The translations under genes were made by a program, and so were the position numbers. 24,427 nucleotides of DNA from a virus: IMG/VR virus record IMGVR_UViG_3300037585_000006, positions 1-24,427 of that record; one strand, written 5' to 3'. How positions within the stretch are numbered: the first letter of the stretch is position 1; each line of letters begins with the position of its first letter. Shown piece by piece: positions 6,417-14,227 of this stretch. Below the pieces are notes generated by a model. The model was not told where the DNA came from, searched no databases, and saw only the letters and a list, made by a program, of their open reading frames with translations.

Positions 6417-8747
6417 CTATCCTTCTAATGCTGTTAGTCGTGCTTCAAGAGCATCGTTCTTTGCTGATAGTTCTTGTAGTGCTTTAACCAAGACAGGTAC
6501 TAAAGCTGCTTCTGCTACCTCTTGAGATCCATCCTCGCGGTCATCCCAAAGGGTAAATCCGTCTTTGATCTCAGGGTGGGCATCAATAGCTGCCTTAACC
6601 TCTTGAGCAATGAAGCCGTGGTTCGTGTAGCTATTCTTAAAGGTGTCTGTTGAACCTTCTTTGTAAGCACTAAAGGTATCAGGTAGCTCACCTAAGTTTT
6701 TATACTTAAATGTGCGAGGTGTTAGATCATTGATAAAACTCAGACCCGCTGCGGCATCAGCAATGTCTTTCTTGTAACGCTCATCTGACACGGTTGACCA
6801 AGATGTGCTACCGTGTGCTGTACGTATGTCACTACCTGATTGCCCCAGAGTTGTGTACCCACCAGCGCAAGCCAAATCATAACCTAAACCACTAGCATAG
6901 TTGGAAGAGGCTGAACTGGTTCTACTAAAATTACCAACTATGGTATTTGCAAGACCTGTCGTTGTTCCGACAGTGTAATTACCCGTTTGCCGACCGATAA
7001 AAACATTGTGGTTACCTGTGGTGACATTACCTCCTGCTTGATACCCCACTGATACGTTGCTTAACGCAGTGGTGATGGATGTAAGCGCTTGACGCCCGAA
7101 CGCAACGTTTTGAGTTCCTGTTGTGTTAGCTTGCATTGCATTGCTGCCAACAGCTACGTTATCACCCCCAGTTGTGTTATAAAACATGCTGTTAAAACCC
7201 ACTGTGGTATTGTTGTTACCAGTTGTGGTTGAATACTGAGACTTTCTACCCATTGCGGTATTGCTGTGAGCCGAACCTGACTGACTATAAGAGGCTTGGT
7301 GTCCGACAGCGGTGTTGTCATCTCCAGTGGTGTTCTGGTGTAGTGCTAAATGACCTATAGCTACGTTTGATTCACCTGTTGTGTTAGAGTTCAGGGCTTG
7401 CTTGCCCATTGCATTATTGAATCTCCCAGTAGTATTGCTATACGCTGCTTCCTTACCAATCGCAGTGTTGTTAGATCCAGTGGTATTTGAATATAAAGCA
7501 TTCATACCAATTGCTGTATTTTGCGATCCTGTTGTATTGTCTAATAAAGACTGATATCCAACAGCAGTGTTGTGGCTTGCGGTGGTGTTAGAGTATGCAG
7601 CCTGATACCCAACCGCTACGTTTGCGCTTGCGGTAGTGTTTGATCGTAAAGCATCTCCCCCTACTGCCGTATTACTAGCCCCAGTAGAGTTTAAACCTAA
7701 TGAATCTACACCAACCGCTGTGTTATTACTTGCCGTTGTTGTACTAGACAAAGAAAAATACCCTACTGAGGTGTTTCCGTCACCAGTAGTAATTGCATCA
7801 CCCGACCTGTTCCCAAAAGCAGAGTTTTGAGTTCCTGATGTATTTGCTGATAAAGCGTTGTAGCCCACCCCTGTATTAGCACTAGCAGTGGTTATAGAAT
7901 CACCAGTAGAATAGCCTACAAAAGTATTCTCATCTCCAGTGGTGATCGCAGTACCCGCAAGCCCCCCTATAGCAGTATTGTAGTTACCTGTAGTTATCCC
8001 GCTACCAGCACCAAAACCAATTCCTACATTATAAAAACCTACAGTGTTGTTGCGTAAAGCAGCGTACCCAAGCCCCACATTACGATACCCTGTAGTAGTA
8101 TCTTCTAGCGCGAAAGCGCCGAGGGCGGTGTTGTATTCACCAGATGTTAAGCTATTCAGCGCAGTATCACCCAGAGCCACGTTGGCTGTGCCAGTAGGGT
8201 AATTACCGTCGAGCTTGATTGTGCCGCCATCGACTGACAGGTTGCCAGCTACAGTAAGTCCATCTGTTACGGCTGTGCCAGTAACGTCTACACCTGTACT
8301 GGTGGTTTTCAGTTTTACTGAGCTAGAACCAGATGCAGCAAAGAAAAGTTCTGCGGCCCCTGTCCCGCCATTAGCTTGAAAATACTCGGCATAACTTCCA
8401 TCTTGGTCATCACCTTGTATTCTGACATCTGAATCAGCCGCGGTGCTACGAATAAGTAGGTTTCCTGTGCCGTTTAAGACGCGACCAGAAGACCCAGTAT
8501 GGTCTACAGTTAGATCATTACCATTACCAAATCTTGCTTGGTCACTATCACCAAATGACAAATCACCCGTCATGGTATCGCCAGTGATACGAACAAAACC
8601 TGTTCCAGTATCCAACCCAGTCTTTAGTTCAGCGAATGTGATTGACTTTGTTTCATCAGCCGAAAGGTCTACGACAACAAATTCATCAGTATCAGCTAAG
8701 TTAGCACCTGTGAGTGGGTCTAACTGTGTTATCTTCTTATCAGCCAT
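6417..8747 (-). CDS. Tail fibre with 17-residue repeat beta-roll and S74 intramolecular chaperone
   Basis: A 776-residue fibre. Residues 1-60 (ITQLDPLTGANLADTDEFVV) form the short attachment segment common to phage fibres. Residues about 60-188 are beta-rich. Residues 189 to about 600 hold some 24 tandem units of about 17 residues with consensus NTAVGYxALxxNTTGxx, the pattern of left-handed beta-roll heads such as YadA-type adhesins. The last 123 residues, from SDERYKKDIADAAAGLSFIN at 654, are a peptidase S74 (endosialidase-type) chaperone with NHGFIAQEV and a C-terminal coiled coil. In this family the chaperone helps the shaft trimerise and then cuts itself off at the Ser of SDER. AAGGA precedes the ATG. 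No endosialidase or other glycosidase domain is visible, so it is probably an adhesive fibre. Confidence 0.9.
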   Translation of the reverse strand: MADKKITQLDPLTGANLADTDEFVVVDLSADETKSITFAELKTGLDTGTGFVRITGDTMTGDLSFGDSDQARFGNGNDLTVDHTGSSGRVLNGTGNLLIRSTAADSDVRIQGDDQDGSYAEYFQANGGTGAAELFFAASGSSSVKLKTTSTGVDVTGTAVTDGLTVAGNLSVDGGTIKLDGNYPTGTANVALGDTALNSLTSGEYNTALGAFALEDTTTGYRNVGLGYAALRNNTVGFYNVGIGFGAGSGITTGNYNTAIGGLAGTAITTGDENTFVGYSTGDSITTASANTGVGYNALSANTSGTQNSAFGNRSGDAITTGDGNTSVGYFSLSSTTTASNNTAVGVDSLGLNSTGASNTAVGGDALRSNTTASANVAVGYQAAYSNTTASHNTAVGYQSLLDNTTGSQNTAIGMNALYSNTTGSNNTAIGKEAAYSNTTGRFNNAMGKQALNSNTTGESNVAIGHLALHQNTTGDDNTAVGHQASYSQSGSAHSNTAMGRKSQYSTTTGNNNTTVGFNSMFYNTTGGDNVAVGSNAMQANTTGTQNVAFGRQALTSITTALSNVSVGYQAGGNVTTGNHNVFIGRQTGNYTVGTTTGLANTIVGNFSRTSSASSNYASGLGYDLACAGGYTTLGQSGSDIRTAHGSTSWSTVSDERYKKDIADAAAGLSFINDLTPRTFKYKNLGELPDTFSAYKEGSTDTFKNSYTNHGFIAQEVKAAIDAHPEIKDGFTLWDDREDGSQEVAEAALVPVLVKALQELSAKNDALEARLTALEG
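6948..8183 (-). repeat. About 24 tandem 51-bp coding repeats in the fibre gene
   Basis: Within the fibre gene, 51-bp units encode NTAVGYQAAYSNTTASH-like 17-mers. Units vary at the third and outward-facing positions, while the N, G and hydrophobic positions are kept. One unit (around SQSGSAHS) is a residue longer, and the last units are less regular. Such an array can gain or lose units by recombination or slippage and so change fibre length. Confidence 0.85.
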
Positions 8748-8762
8748 TAGTATATATCCTTA

Positions 8763-9350
8763 CTATGTCAGAGCTTCTACGGCTTCAAACGAAATACCAT
8801 AGACTGACGCATTGTTAATTGACCATGAGGTAACATTTTGAGATAGCCTAAAGAGACCTTTAGGGGAATTAAAGATAACTGTTGAACCACTATACGTTGA
8901 CCTTAGTGAAGGCCAAATCTCAAGTTCGCCGTTACCACTTAAGTCTTGCAGAACCTGATGTAGTTTAGCACTAGAACCTGCCCCTAGTTGAATGTAGTCC
9001 CCTGCCTTCAGTGTACCAGTCATAACTACAGCTACGTGGTCTTCTCCAGCATTACCAGTAGCTGTACAAGAGCTAACGGTTCCTTGAGGTGTAGCGTAGT
9101 CTGGGTCTCCAAGTAGGAATGTACCCTGTGGTCCCTTTAGACCAACCAACATGGCCTTCCATGCAGCAGCTTTATCTCTGTGTACCGAAGGAATATTTAC
9201 GCTTGCTTGCCACTGCTGACCCTGGTGAGCGATAGTCTGTTGTTTGTACGTGAATGGTGATTGAGAGACAGCTACAGCATTAACCGCACGTAACTCAATG
9301 CTCTCAATCCCGATAGTTGTTGGAGTATCTAAGGGATAAGTAAGTGCCAT
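8763..9350 (-). CDS. Putative distal tail / minor tail protein
   Basis: A 195-residue beta-rich protein directly after the tape measure gene. It begins ALTYPLDTPTTIGIESIELR, has FTYKQQTIAHQGQQWQASVN near the start, then AAWKAMLVGLKGPQGTFLLG, and ends INNASVYGISFEAVEALT. The QxW...VxIP...R..AAW..ML..LkG..GtFllGdPd pattern is one I associate with phage tail proteins that cap the tube at its distal end. Position between the tape measure and the fibre/hub genes supports a distal tail (Dit-like) role. AAGGA lies upstream of the ATG. Similarity to a named family is from memory. Confidence 0.72.
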   Translation of the reverse strand: MALTYPLDTPTTIGIESIELRAVNAVAVSQSPFTYKQQTIAHQGQQWQASVNIPSVHRDKAAAWKAMLVGLKGPQGTFLLGDPDYATPQGTVSSCTATGNAGEDHVAVVMTGTLKAGDYIQLGAGSSAKLHQVLQDLSGNGELEIWPSLRSTYSGSTVIFNSPKGLFRLSQNVTSWSINNASVYGISFEAVEALT

Positions 9351-9365
9351 AGTTTGTTCTTTCCT

Positions 9366-11588
9366 TTACCCGAAGGTTGCTTTCATTTGTCCACCACGAC
9401 GACGATCATCAAGCATAGACTTCTTGGTCATGTTAGCAATCTGTGGTGCAGCTTGTGCAATAATCCTCTTAACACTGTCGTCACCGTTAGCTTGGAAGTT
9501 GAAGTTCTGGACGACAGTAGTGCTACCGCCACCCTCTGCCTGTACACCTAGCTTACCGTTAGCACCTCTCTTGAGTGGCATGATAGCCTCTGGCCCAGCT
9601 TCACCCATGAGACCAGTCTTACCGCCAGCCATAGGGAACATAGTAGGTCCACTAAGAACACCACCGTCAGCGAAAGTTCTAATCTTTGGTCTTGGGGACG
9701 TAGCTGGTGCTGCGCTACCTGAGAAAGCCCCCATGATAGCACCTACAATGCCTGAGCCTGTTCCAGCTTTAGCATCGAAACTTCCTACAATCTGTTGTAC
9801 GACAAGAATCTCATATAGTTTTTTAATAATCTCTCTAGCCATGTCTTTAAAAGCATCTTTAACTGATTTAGTGCCTTCAATCATAGCCATAAAACCATTG
9901 CTCATTGAAGACTTAATAGTGTCGGCTAGGTCTTGAACTCTCTGTTGAGCTTCAGTTAAAGCGTCAGTGAGGCTTTTGCCATCTTTATCTTTATCTTTCT
10001 TACCAGTAAACCAAGAGGTTACATCAATACTACTGGTTTCATCCTTCAGTGCAGCAAACGCTTCTTTTAGTTTCTCTACAGCAGTTGTAGGTTTCTTAAG
10101 TCCAGCATCTAAGGATACCGCTTCCTTAAGCGCTTTCTGCATTGATTTGTTAGTTTCGTTTATAGTATTAGTAAGACCGCTTTTAATCGCCCCCACATAA
10201 TCCTTTTCCACAGCAGTCTTAACAGCCGCGCCAATCTTACCCACAGCCTCATCAATTGCCCCCGTAACGTTACCTCCTTCTATCTTAGAAGTATCAATAA
10301 CATCTTTAAAAGTTAGCTTCTCCATACGAAGTTTTTCACGTAGATAGTTGATACCTTGACCAATTAGTCCAGTAAATGCGTTGATTCCATTCGCTACAGC
10401 CATCTTAATGTTTTTAAATACTTCCACAAAAACACTAGGTAGAGTTTTGATATACTCTACTGCACCTGCAATAGCCCCTGCAAAATACCCAATAAACTTA
10501 TTTACGAAATCTGAATTAACTTTTGATAGAAGGTCTCTTAGAGCTTGAAGTACATTTAGTACGATTTGATAGAACGCAGCTTTGTTCATTTCGGAAAGCC
10601 ACTGAAGCCTACCTGCAATTTTACCAAGGATCTCAAAGAAGGCATCTTTAAGGAGTTCTAATAATGGCCCTACACCGCCTACAGCCTTAGACAACTTACC
10701 AAACATTAAAACAGCTTCGGCAACCAACACAATGATAGCCCCTATACCTGTCCTAATTATGGCTTTCCTCAAAAAAGCAAAAGCCCCAGCGAGAGAAAAG
10801 GTTGCAACTCTTGCAGCTATCAAACCCGCAACAAACTTACCACTAAACGCAGCAGCAGCGACTATTACATAAGTAGCTACCCTGTCTAAATTCTCCACTA
10901 ATACCTTCCCAAACTTAATCGCAACATCCGTAATAGCGGCTATAGTTTTTGCAATACCATCCAAGAGTGGTTTAATGGTAGACAGAGAGTCTAAGATATC
11001 TTTTTTCATTGCAGTAAAGCTAAAAGCCAAACCCTCTGCCTGTTCCTTAGATCGCAAGGCGGCTGTGACTAGAGACAGACCAATACCAAGAATAGCACCA
11101 CCGAGACCAGGCAAGAGTCCAGCAAGCTGTGTACCCTGTTGACCGAAAGCTACGAGTGCGTTGGTTCCACTTTGAACTTGAACATTAAAGTCACCAACCT
11201 GATAACCCACTTGTTGAGCTAACATCCCAAACCTGTTAGTAGATTTTCCTGACATTCTTTGTGCTTTTGTCAAGGCTTGTGCAGAGATAGCAGCCTTGCT
11301 GGTAGCAGCCGCTGTAGATTTAACGACAGTCTCTTGTTTCTTAATAGCTGCGTTTGCGTTAAGTAGAGACCCGTAAAGATTATCCTCAGCTTTATCTAGC
11401 TTCTGAATTGCCGCAGAGTATTGATCCCCACTTATTCGACCTTTATTGAAGGCATTATCAAGGAACTCCATAGCGTTTGTAAGTGCTTTAGCTTGAGCCG
11501 CTGCACCAACAACATCTCCAGCCAAGCCTTTTATTTCTTTGCTTACCTGATTTGCATTGGTAGAAATGATAATTGCTACATCAGACAT
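9366..11588 (-). CDS. Tail tape measure protein
   Basis: A 740-residue protein, the longest helical protein in the tail block. The N-terminal third is Ala/Lys-rich helix (NANAAIKKQETVVKSTAAAT). The middle holds hydrophobic segments (about 155-180 and 235-300, e.g. GAIIVLVAEAVLMFG). The C-terminal part ends with a Gly-rich tail: FADGGVLSGPTMFPMAGGKT and GEAGPEAIMPLKRG, the standard end of tape measure proteins. It sets tail length and helps DNA cross the inner membrane. At the usual 1.5 angstrom per residue, a tail of about 110 nm is expected (inference). It follows the chaperone frames with an 8-nt overlap and has GGGGGTG before the ATG. Confidence 0.93.
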   Translation of the reverse strand: MSDVAIIISTNANQVSKEIKGLAGDVVGAAAQAKALTNAMEFLDNAFNKGRISGDQYSAAIQKLDKAEDNLYGSLLNANAAIKKQETVVKSTAAATSKAAISAQALTKAQRMSGKSTNRFGMLAQQVGYQVGDFNVQVQSGTNALVAFGQQGTQLAGLLPGLGGAILGIGLSLVTAALRSKEQAEGLAFSFTAMKKDILDSLSTIKPLLDGIAKTIAAITDVAIKFGKVLVENLDRVATYVIVAAAAFSGKFVAGLIAARVATFSLAGAFAFLRKAIIRTGIGAIIVLVAEAVLMFGKLSKAVGGVGPLLELLKDAFFEILGKIAGRLQWLSEMNKAAFYQIVLNVLQALRDLLSKVNSDFVNKFIGYFAGAIAGAVEYIKTLPSVFVEVFKNIKMAVANGINAFTGLIGQGINYLREKLRMEKLTFKDVIDTSKIEGGNVTGAIDEAVGKIGAAVKTAVEKDYVGAIKSGLTNTINETNKSMQKALKEAVSLDAGLKKPTTAVEKLKEAFAALKDETSSIDVTSWFTGKKDKDKDGKSLTDALTEAQQRVQDLADTIKSSMSNGFMAMIEGTKSVKDAFKDMAREIIKKLYEILVVQQIVGSFDAKAGTGSGIVGAIMGAFSGSAAPATSPRPKIRTFADGGVLSGPTMFPMAGGKTGLMGEAGPEAIMPLKRGANGKLGVQAEGGGSTTVVQNFNFQANGDDSVKRIIAQAAPQIANMTKKSMLDDRRRGGQMKATFG

Positions 11589-11925
11589 TGTTTGTCACCC
11601 CCATATAGACGACATCTACTCTCTTAATTGTCTCCACTTCCCACGGGCTTAATGGAGTCTGCGTTGCCTGTTTCCAAGACTGTATTTCTGTATATGTAAT
11701 AGGGCTAGGACCAGAAAAACCAGAACCCCTTGTGTTGCTTAAAGTGATAAAGGCAGACCAGACATTAGCTAGGAGCAAAGGGAAGTCTGTCGGGGGTTCC
11801 AGTGCTTCAGGTCTACGTCCAATCTGCCTTTCTACTTGTTCTAGGTGTTCACGTTCTGTAATGCCATCTTTGTCAGGTAAGTTAAGTTTAAAGTTAAACT
11901 CAGCCCACGTACAAAGCTCTGACAC
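11581..11925 (-). CDS. Tail assembly chaperone, downstream (T-like) frame
   Basis: A 114-residue frame beginning at GTG 11925-11923, overlapping the stop of the upstream chaperone as TAGTG. It reads SELCTWAEFNFKLNLPDKDG, then HLEQVERQIGRRPEALEPP, DFPLLLANVWSAFITLSNTR and SWKQATQTPLSPWEVETIKR, a pattern matching small tail chaperone-type proteins encoded just before tape measure genes. The GTG has no well spaced Shine-Dalgarno. The same frame is open upstream to 11964 and encodes plausible sequence (NLSGFYEEVVSELCTWAEFN), so it may be made mainly as a -1 frameshift extension of the upstream gene, as in lambda G/GT. Independent coupled initiation at GTG remains possible. Confidence 0.78.
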   Translation of the reverse strand: MSELCTWAEFNFKLNLPDKDGITEREHLEQVERQIGRRPEALEPPTDFPLLLANVWSAFITLSNTRGSGFSGPSPITYTEIQSWKQATQTPLSPWEVETIKRVDVVYMGVTNNV

Positions 11926-12320
11926 TACTTCTTCGTAAAATCCAGAGAGGTTTTTAGAGCCTCCTCAATCTGATCTTTTATCCAGAACACCTCTTCGTAC
12001 ACTTCTTTAGCTTTAGTCAACTTAGGTGTCTCACCTTTATAAGTAATGTTCCAAGCCTTAGTTGTCTTAACAAGAACATCCAAAGACGACTGTTCGATAT
12101 CCTCAGCAGTAAAGTCTAATTCGTTCTTTCCAACACGCACCTTCTTCAACTGCTTGTTTGTCTGTTCGTGCATTGCAGATTTATAAACTTTAGAATGTGG
12201 TGCATACATAGTAATAACCATCGGGGTTTTATCATCATTCTTTAGCACTTCTTCTGTGTTTGGGTGAAGCAGTGTGACATCAACTGTGTCTTCAGAGGGT
12301 GTTAAATCTTGTAAATCCAT
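11925..12320 (-). CDS. Tail assembly chaperone, upstream (G-like) frame
   Basis: A 131-residue mostly helical, charged protein between tail tube and tape measure genes, the standard place of the G-like chaperone that coats the tape measure during tail assembly. Visible stretches: VDVTLLHPNTEEVLKNDDKT, MYAPHSKVYKSAMHEQTNKQ, KNELDFTAEDIEQSSLDVLV, WNITYKGETPKLTKAKEVYE and a helical end. AAGGA lies eight bases before the ATG. The upstream 140 bp contain a predicted pseudoknot and a duplicated 19-bp repeat, so its expression may be uncoupled from the tube protein. A minor fraction of ribosomes may shift to -1 near codon 123 to give a fusion of about 246 residues with the next frame. Confidence 0.82.
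   Translation of the reverse strand: MDLQDLTPSEDTVDVTLLHPNTEEVLKNDDKTPMVITMYAPHSKVYKSAMHEQTNKQLKKVRVGKNELDFTAEDIEQSSLDVLVKTTKAWNITYKGETPKLTKAKEVYEEVFWIKDQIEEALKTSLDFTKK
11949..11957 (-). other. Candidate -1 ribosomal frameshift site in tail chaperone genes
   Basis: On the minus strand the zero frame reads CTA AAA ACC. The run of five A lets the AAA codon re-pair after a one-base slip, and the -1 frame then continues through 11925 into the downstream chaperone. The -1 frame is closed by a TGA at 11967-11965 and the zero frame by TAG at 11927-11925, so any shift must occur in this window of about 40 nt. It is not a perfect X XXY YYZ heptamer. Confidence concerns the exact site; the shift itself is more likely than the site. 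Confidence 0.4.
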
Positions 12321-12338
12321 GTCGAGTTCCTTCGGGAG

Positions 12339-12384
12339 TTATGATTTTTACGCCATAACGTAAGTTTATGATTTTTACGTCATA
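12339..12384. repeat. Two direct copies of a 19-bp operator-like element
   Basis: TTATGATTTTTACGCCATA at 12339-12357 and TTATGATTTTTACGTCATA at 12366-12384 differ at one base and are spaced 27 bp start to start. Each is itself a partial dyad (TATGA...TCATA). Between them TTACG and CGTAA form a further inverted repeat. They lie in the leader of the tail chaperone gene, 19 to 64 bp upstream of its start. A protein-binding site pair or an RNA hairpin pair are both possible. Confidence 0.7.
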
Positions 12385-12393
12385 GAGTAATTT

Positions 12394-12443
12394 GTCGGGT
12401 GATTAAAACGTGGAGACCCCCGACCCGACTCAGGAGTCCCCAC
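12394..12443 (-). ncRNA. Predicted H-type pseudoknot / terminator-like structure after the tail tube gene
   Basis: On the minus transcript the bases from 12443 down to 12433 pair with those from 12420 down to 12410: an 11-bp stem with two G-U pairs. Its 12-nt loop contains GUCGGGU (12429-12423), which is fully complementary to ACCCGAC (12400-12394) downstream. Loop 1 is UGA, the junction is CG and loop 3 is GUUUUAAUC, a geometry suited to an H-type pseudoknot. The first stem followed by GUUUU also resembles a weak intrinsic terminator. It is in the 140-bp gap between the tail tube and chaperone genes. Folding is by eye. Confidence 0.55.
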
Positions 12444-12461
12444 TTACCTAGCTAGGTATTC

Positions 12462-13373
12462 TTATGATGGGCGTGTGATCTTAAGGTTAGTATCTTCTGT
12501 TGTGTCATATAGAGCAACAAAAGACATATTAACCATACGGCTAGTTGGTCCATCGACGCCAACATCAGCAGAGTTAATCTTGACCCGTGGGAATTGGAAT
12601 GTGTGTGCATTAGCTCCTGTAGGGTCATCCACAGACACTTCAATCTCAGTTTCAGTCTCGTTGAGGAAACGGTTGATAAGTGCTGCATCCTCAAAGTAGG
12701 CTGTGAGCGTACCTTCGACTTCTGCACGACCATACTCAAGTGATGGTGCGCTATCATCGCCAATTACGAAGGTGGGGGCAAAAGAGTTAGTTAAGGTGAA
12801 GTCTAGTGCAGTTACGATAGCTACAGCAGATGCACCACCTACGTTACCGATAGAAATGTCACCTGAGTAAGCATCAAAGGGTGCAGCACCAGATGCAGCG
12901 TTCTGTGTCTTCTGTGTAGCACCGATAGTCATGTCCTTACCAACCATGCCGAAGGTAGTTGCTACCATCTGGTTAGGCGCAAGAGATATACCCATAGTGG
13001 AAACTGACAGACCCGTGAATAAACGAGCTTGGTCAATGTCAGCAGCGTAGTCTTCTATAGAGAAGAACTTAGGTGCAACGCCAACTTTAAGGACATTAGT
13101 TGCCCAAGTGTTTAACATAGCTGACTCAAGGAAAGCATCGTAGTCGCCATCTCGTAGGTCAACTACAATATCACCGCCTACTTGACGGTTACCGTGACGA
13201 TCTACGCGAGGCATACGGTCAGCTTGAATATCATTACCAGCTACACGATCTTTAGTGAGGTTCAAAGAGTGTGTGCTGAAGGGAAGATTAGTAAAGTCGC
13301 CAGCAGGTGTTGTACCAAACGTAGATTCTACGATGAACGACAGACTGGAGCGTGAGCCTTGTGCGAAAGCCAT
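12462..13373 (-). CDS. Major tail tube protein
   Basis: A 303-residue protein with the signature of siphovirus tail tube proteins of the TTP_13-like type: it starts MAFAQGSRSSLSFIVESTFG, continues with STHSLNLTKDRVAGNDIQAD and DRHGNRQVGGDIVVDLRDGD, and has the paired beta-sandwich halves (MVATTFGMVGKDMTIGATQK; ALDFTLTNSFAPTFVIGDD). It polymerises as rings around the tape measure to form the tail tube. AGGAG lies seven bases before the ATG. It follows the tail terminator gene and is itself followed by a gap with a strong RNA structure, as expected for a highly expressed gene whose transcript is insulated from lower-level chaperone genes. Confidence 0.9.
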   Translation of the reverse strand: MAFAQGSRSSLSFIVESTFGTTPAGDFTNLPFSTHSLNLTKDRVAGNDIQADRMPRVDRHGNRQVGGDIVVDLRDGDYDAFLESAMLNTWATNVLKVGVAPKFFSIEDYAADIDQARLFTGLSVSTMGISLAPNQMVATTFGMVGKDMTIGATQKTQNAASGAAPFDAYSGDISIGNVGGASAVAIVTALDFTLTNSFAPTFVIGDDSAPSLEYGRAEVEGTLTAYFEDAALINRFLNETETEIEVSVDDPTGANAHTFQFPRVKINSADVGVDGPTSRMVNMSFVALYDTTEDTNLKITRPS

Positions 13374-13394
13374 ATTGTTTCTCCTAAAGGGAAG

Positions 13395-13817
13395 TTATTT
13401 GTAAATGTACCATCCAATGTCTACACGGACGTAGTACCAAGGGCTGTCTATAATACCCTGCTGTCGTTCTGCGTAGTCGATAGATACTTTGATAGTTTCT
13501 GTGTCAGAGTTAGTAAAGGATATGTCAGTTGTGGCTTCAAACGCTTCTATCAATATATTAGCGTAATCATCAGCCGCCTTTGGTCCTTTACCCTCTGGAG
13601 TGTGTGCCAAGATAGAAAACACACCTTGGTATCTTTGTTGTGGATTTAAGCCCCTTGCAGCAGGGCGTCTTTCTACTGGTAAGAACATAACTTGTAAAAA
13701 GCTAGTTCCAGTTGTAGGCTCAAAAGTTACGTTCTCATAAGCCACACTAGGTATGCCTGACACATTGGAAAGGTGACTTTCAAGTGCAGCCCTAATATCA
13801 TTGTATATACTAGCCAA
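13395..13817 (-). CDS. Tail terminator protein
   Basis: A 140-residue protein between neck and tail tube genes. It starts MASIYNDIRAALESHLSNVS, has FEPTTGTSFLQVMFLPVERR, then QRYQGVFSILAHTPEGKG and ANILIEAFEATTDISFTNSD, and ends YYVRVDIGWYIYK. The helix, beta-sheet with IxVxxxG/A and DDYANILIEAF helix layout matches tail terminators of the lambda gpU/DUF4128 type, which stop tube growth and join tail to head. It overlaps the upstream gene by eight bases. Position and pattern agree; the family name is from memory. Confidence 0.85.
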   Translation of the reverse strand: MASIYNDIRAALESHLSNVSGIPSVAYENVTFEPTTGTSFLQVMFLPVERRPAARGLNPQQRYQGVFSILAHTPEGKGPKAADDYANILIEAFEATTDISFTNSDTETIKVSIDYAERQQGIIDSPWYYVRVDIGWYIYK

Positions 13818-14226
13818 ACTTATTCCTCACCTTTGCAAAAACCCCATATCCGTAGGTATCCTCAACATCCCTAGCGTGGGTTGAACGATTTATCAGGGTA
13901 ATCTTATCAGAAGTCTCTAGGTTAAACTTATTAATGTCTCCGTAAAGGTTTTTTCTTGCTTTAGAAGCAAAGGTTTCCCTCTTAGCTTCACCTTCTTTAA
14001 CACTATCAGACCTAGCTGAACGACTTTTCATACGACCACCACCTTGACCAGCAGGTATCATAGAAAAACTTTCTACATAAGCACCAGTGTCAACAGGGGA
14101 AATAGCTACAGCGTAGTTAGCAATATGCTCAAGCTGATCTTTAATAGCTTCTTCAATACTGCCATTTGCCTTGTCTAGCTTTTGCTGTAAAGTTTTGTTT
14201 ACTTTAACTGTTGATTGTACTGACAT
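13810..14226 (-). CDS. Neck / tail completion protein (HK97 gp10-like)
   Basis: A 138-residue protein with the usual HK97-gp10 hallmarks: an N-terminal helix ending in a segment IANYAVAISPVDTGAYVESF, where SPVDTGAY is the conserved SPvdTGxL-like turn, and the C-terminal THARDVEDTYGYGVFAKVRN. An unusually basic, Gly/Ser-rich central insert (GQGGGRMKSRSARSDS) is probably a flexible loop. It sits between stopper and tail terminator genes in the canonical order. GAGG lies before the ATG. It should act in the neck or in tail completion. Confidence 0.83.
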   Translation of the reverse strand: MSVQSTVKVNKTLQQKLDKANGSIEEAIKDQLEHIANYAVAISPVDTGAYVESFSMIPAGQGGGRMKSRSARSDSVKEGEAKRETFASKARKNLYGDINKFNLETSDKITLINRSTHARDVEDTYGYGVFAKVRNKFG

Positions 14227-14227
14227 A

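Noticed and set aside
6948-8183. CRISPR array from regular spacing of repeats in the fibre gene
   Set aside because: The 51-bp units are translated, lack constant repeats separated by unique spacers, and encode a beta-roll pattern.
9424-9936. 170-codon plus-strand frame opposite the tape measure C-terminus
   Set aside because: Low-complexity Pro/Ala/Ser sequence mirroring the tape measure codons; no start signal, and no plus-strand neighbours.
12452-12763. 103-codon minus-strand frame inside the tail tube gene
   Set aside because: Overlaps the tube gene in another frame, His/Met/Leu-rich with no family pattern or ribosome site.
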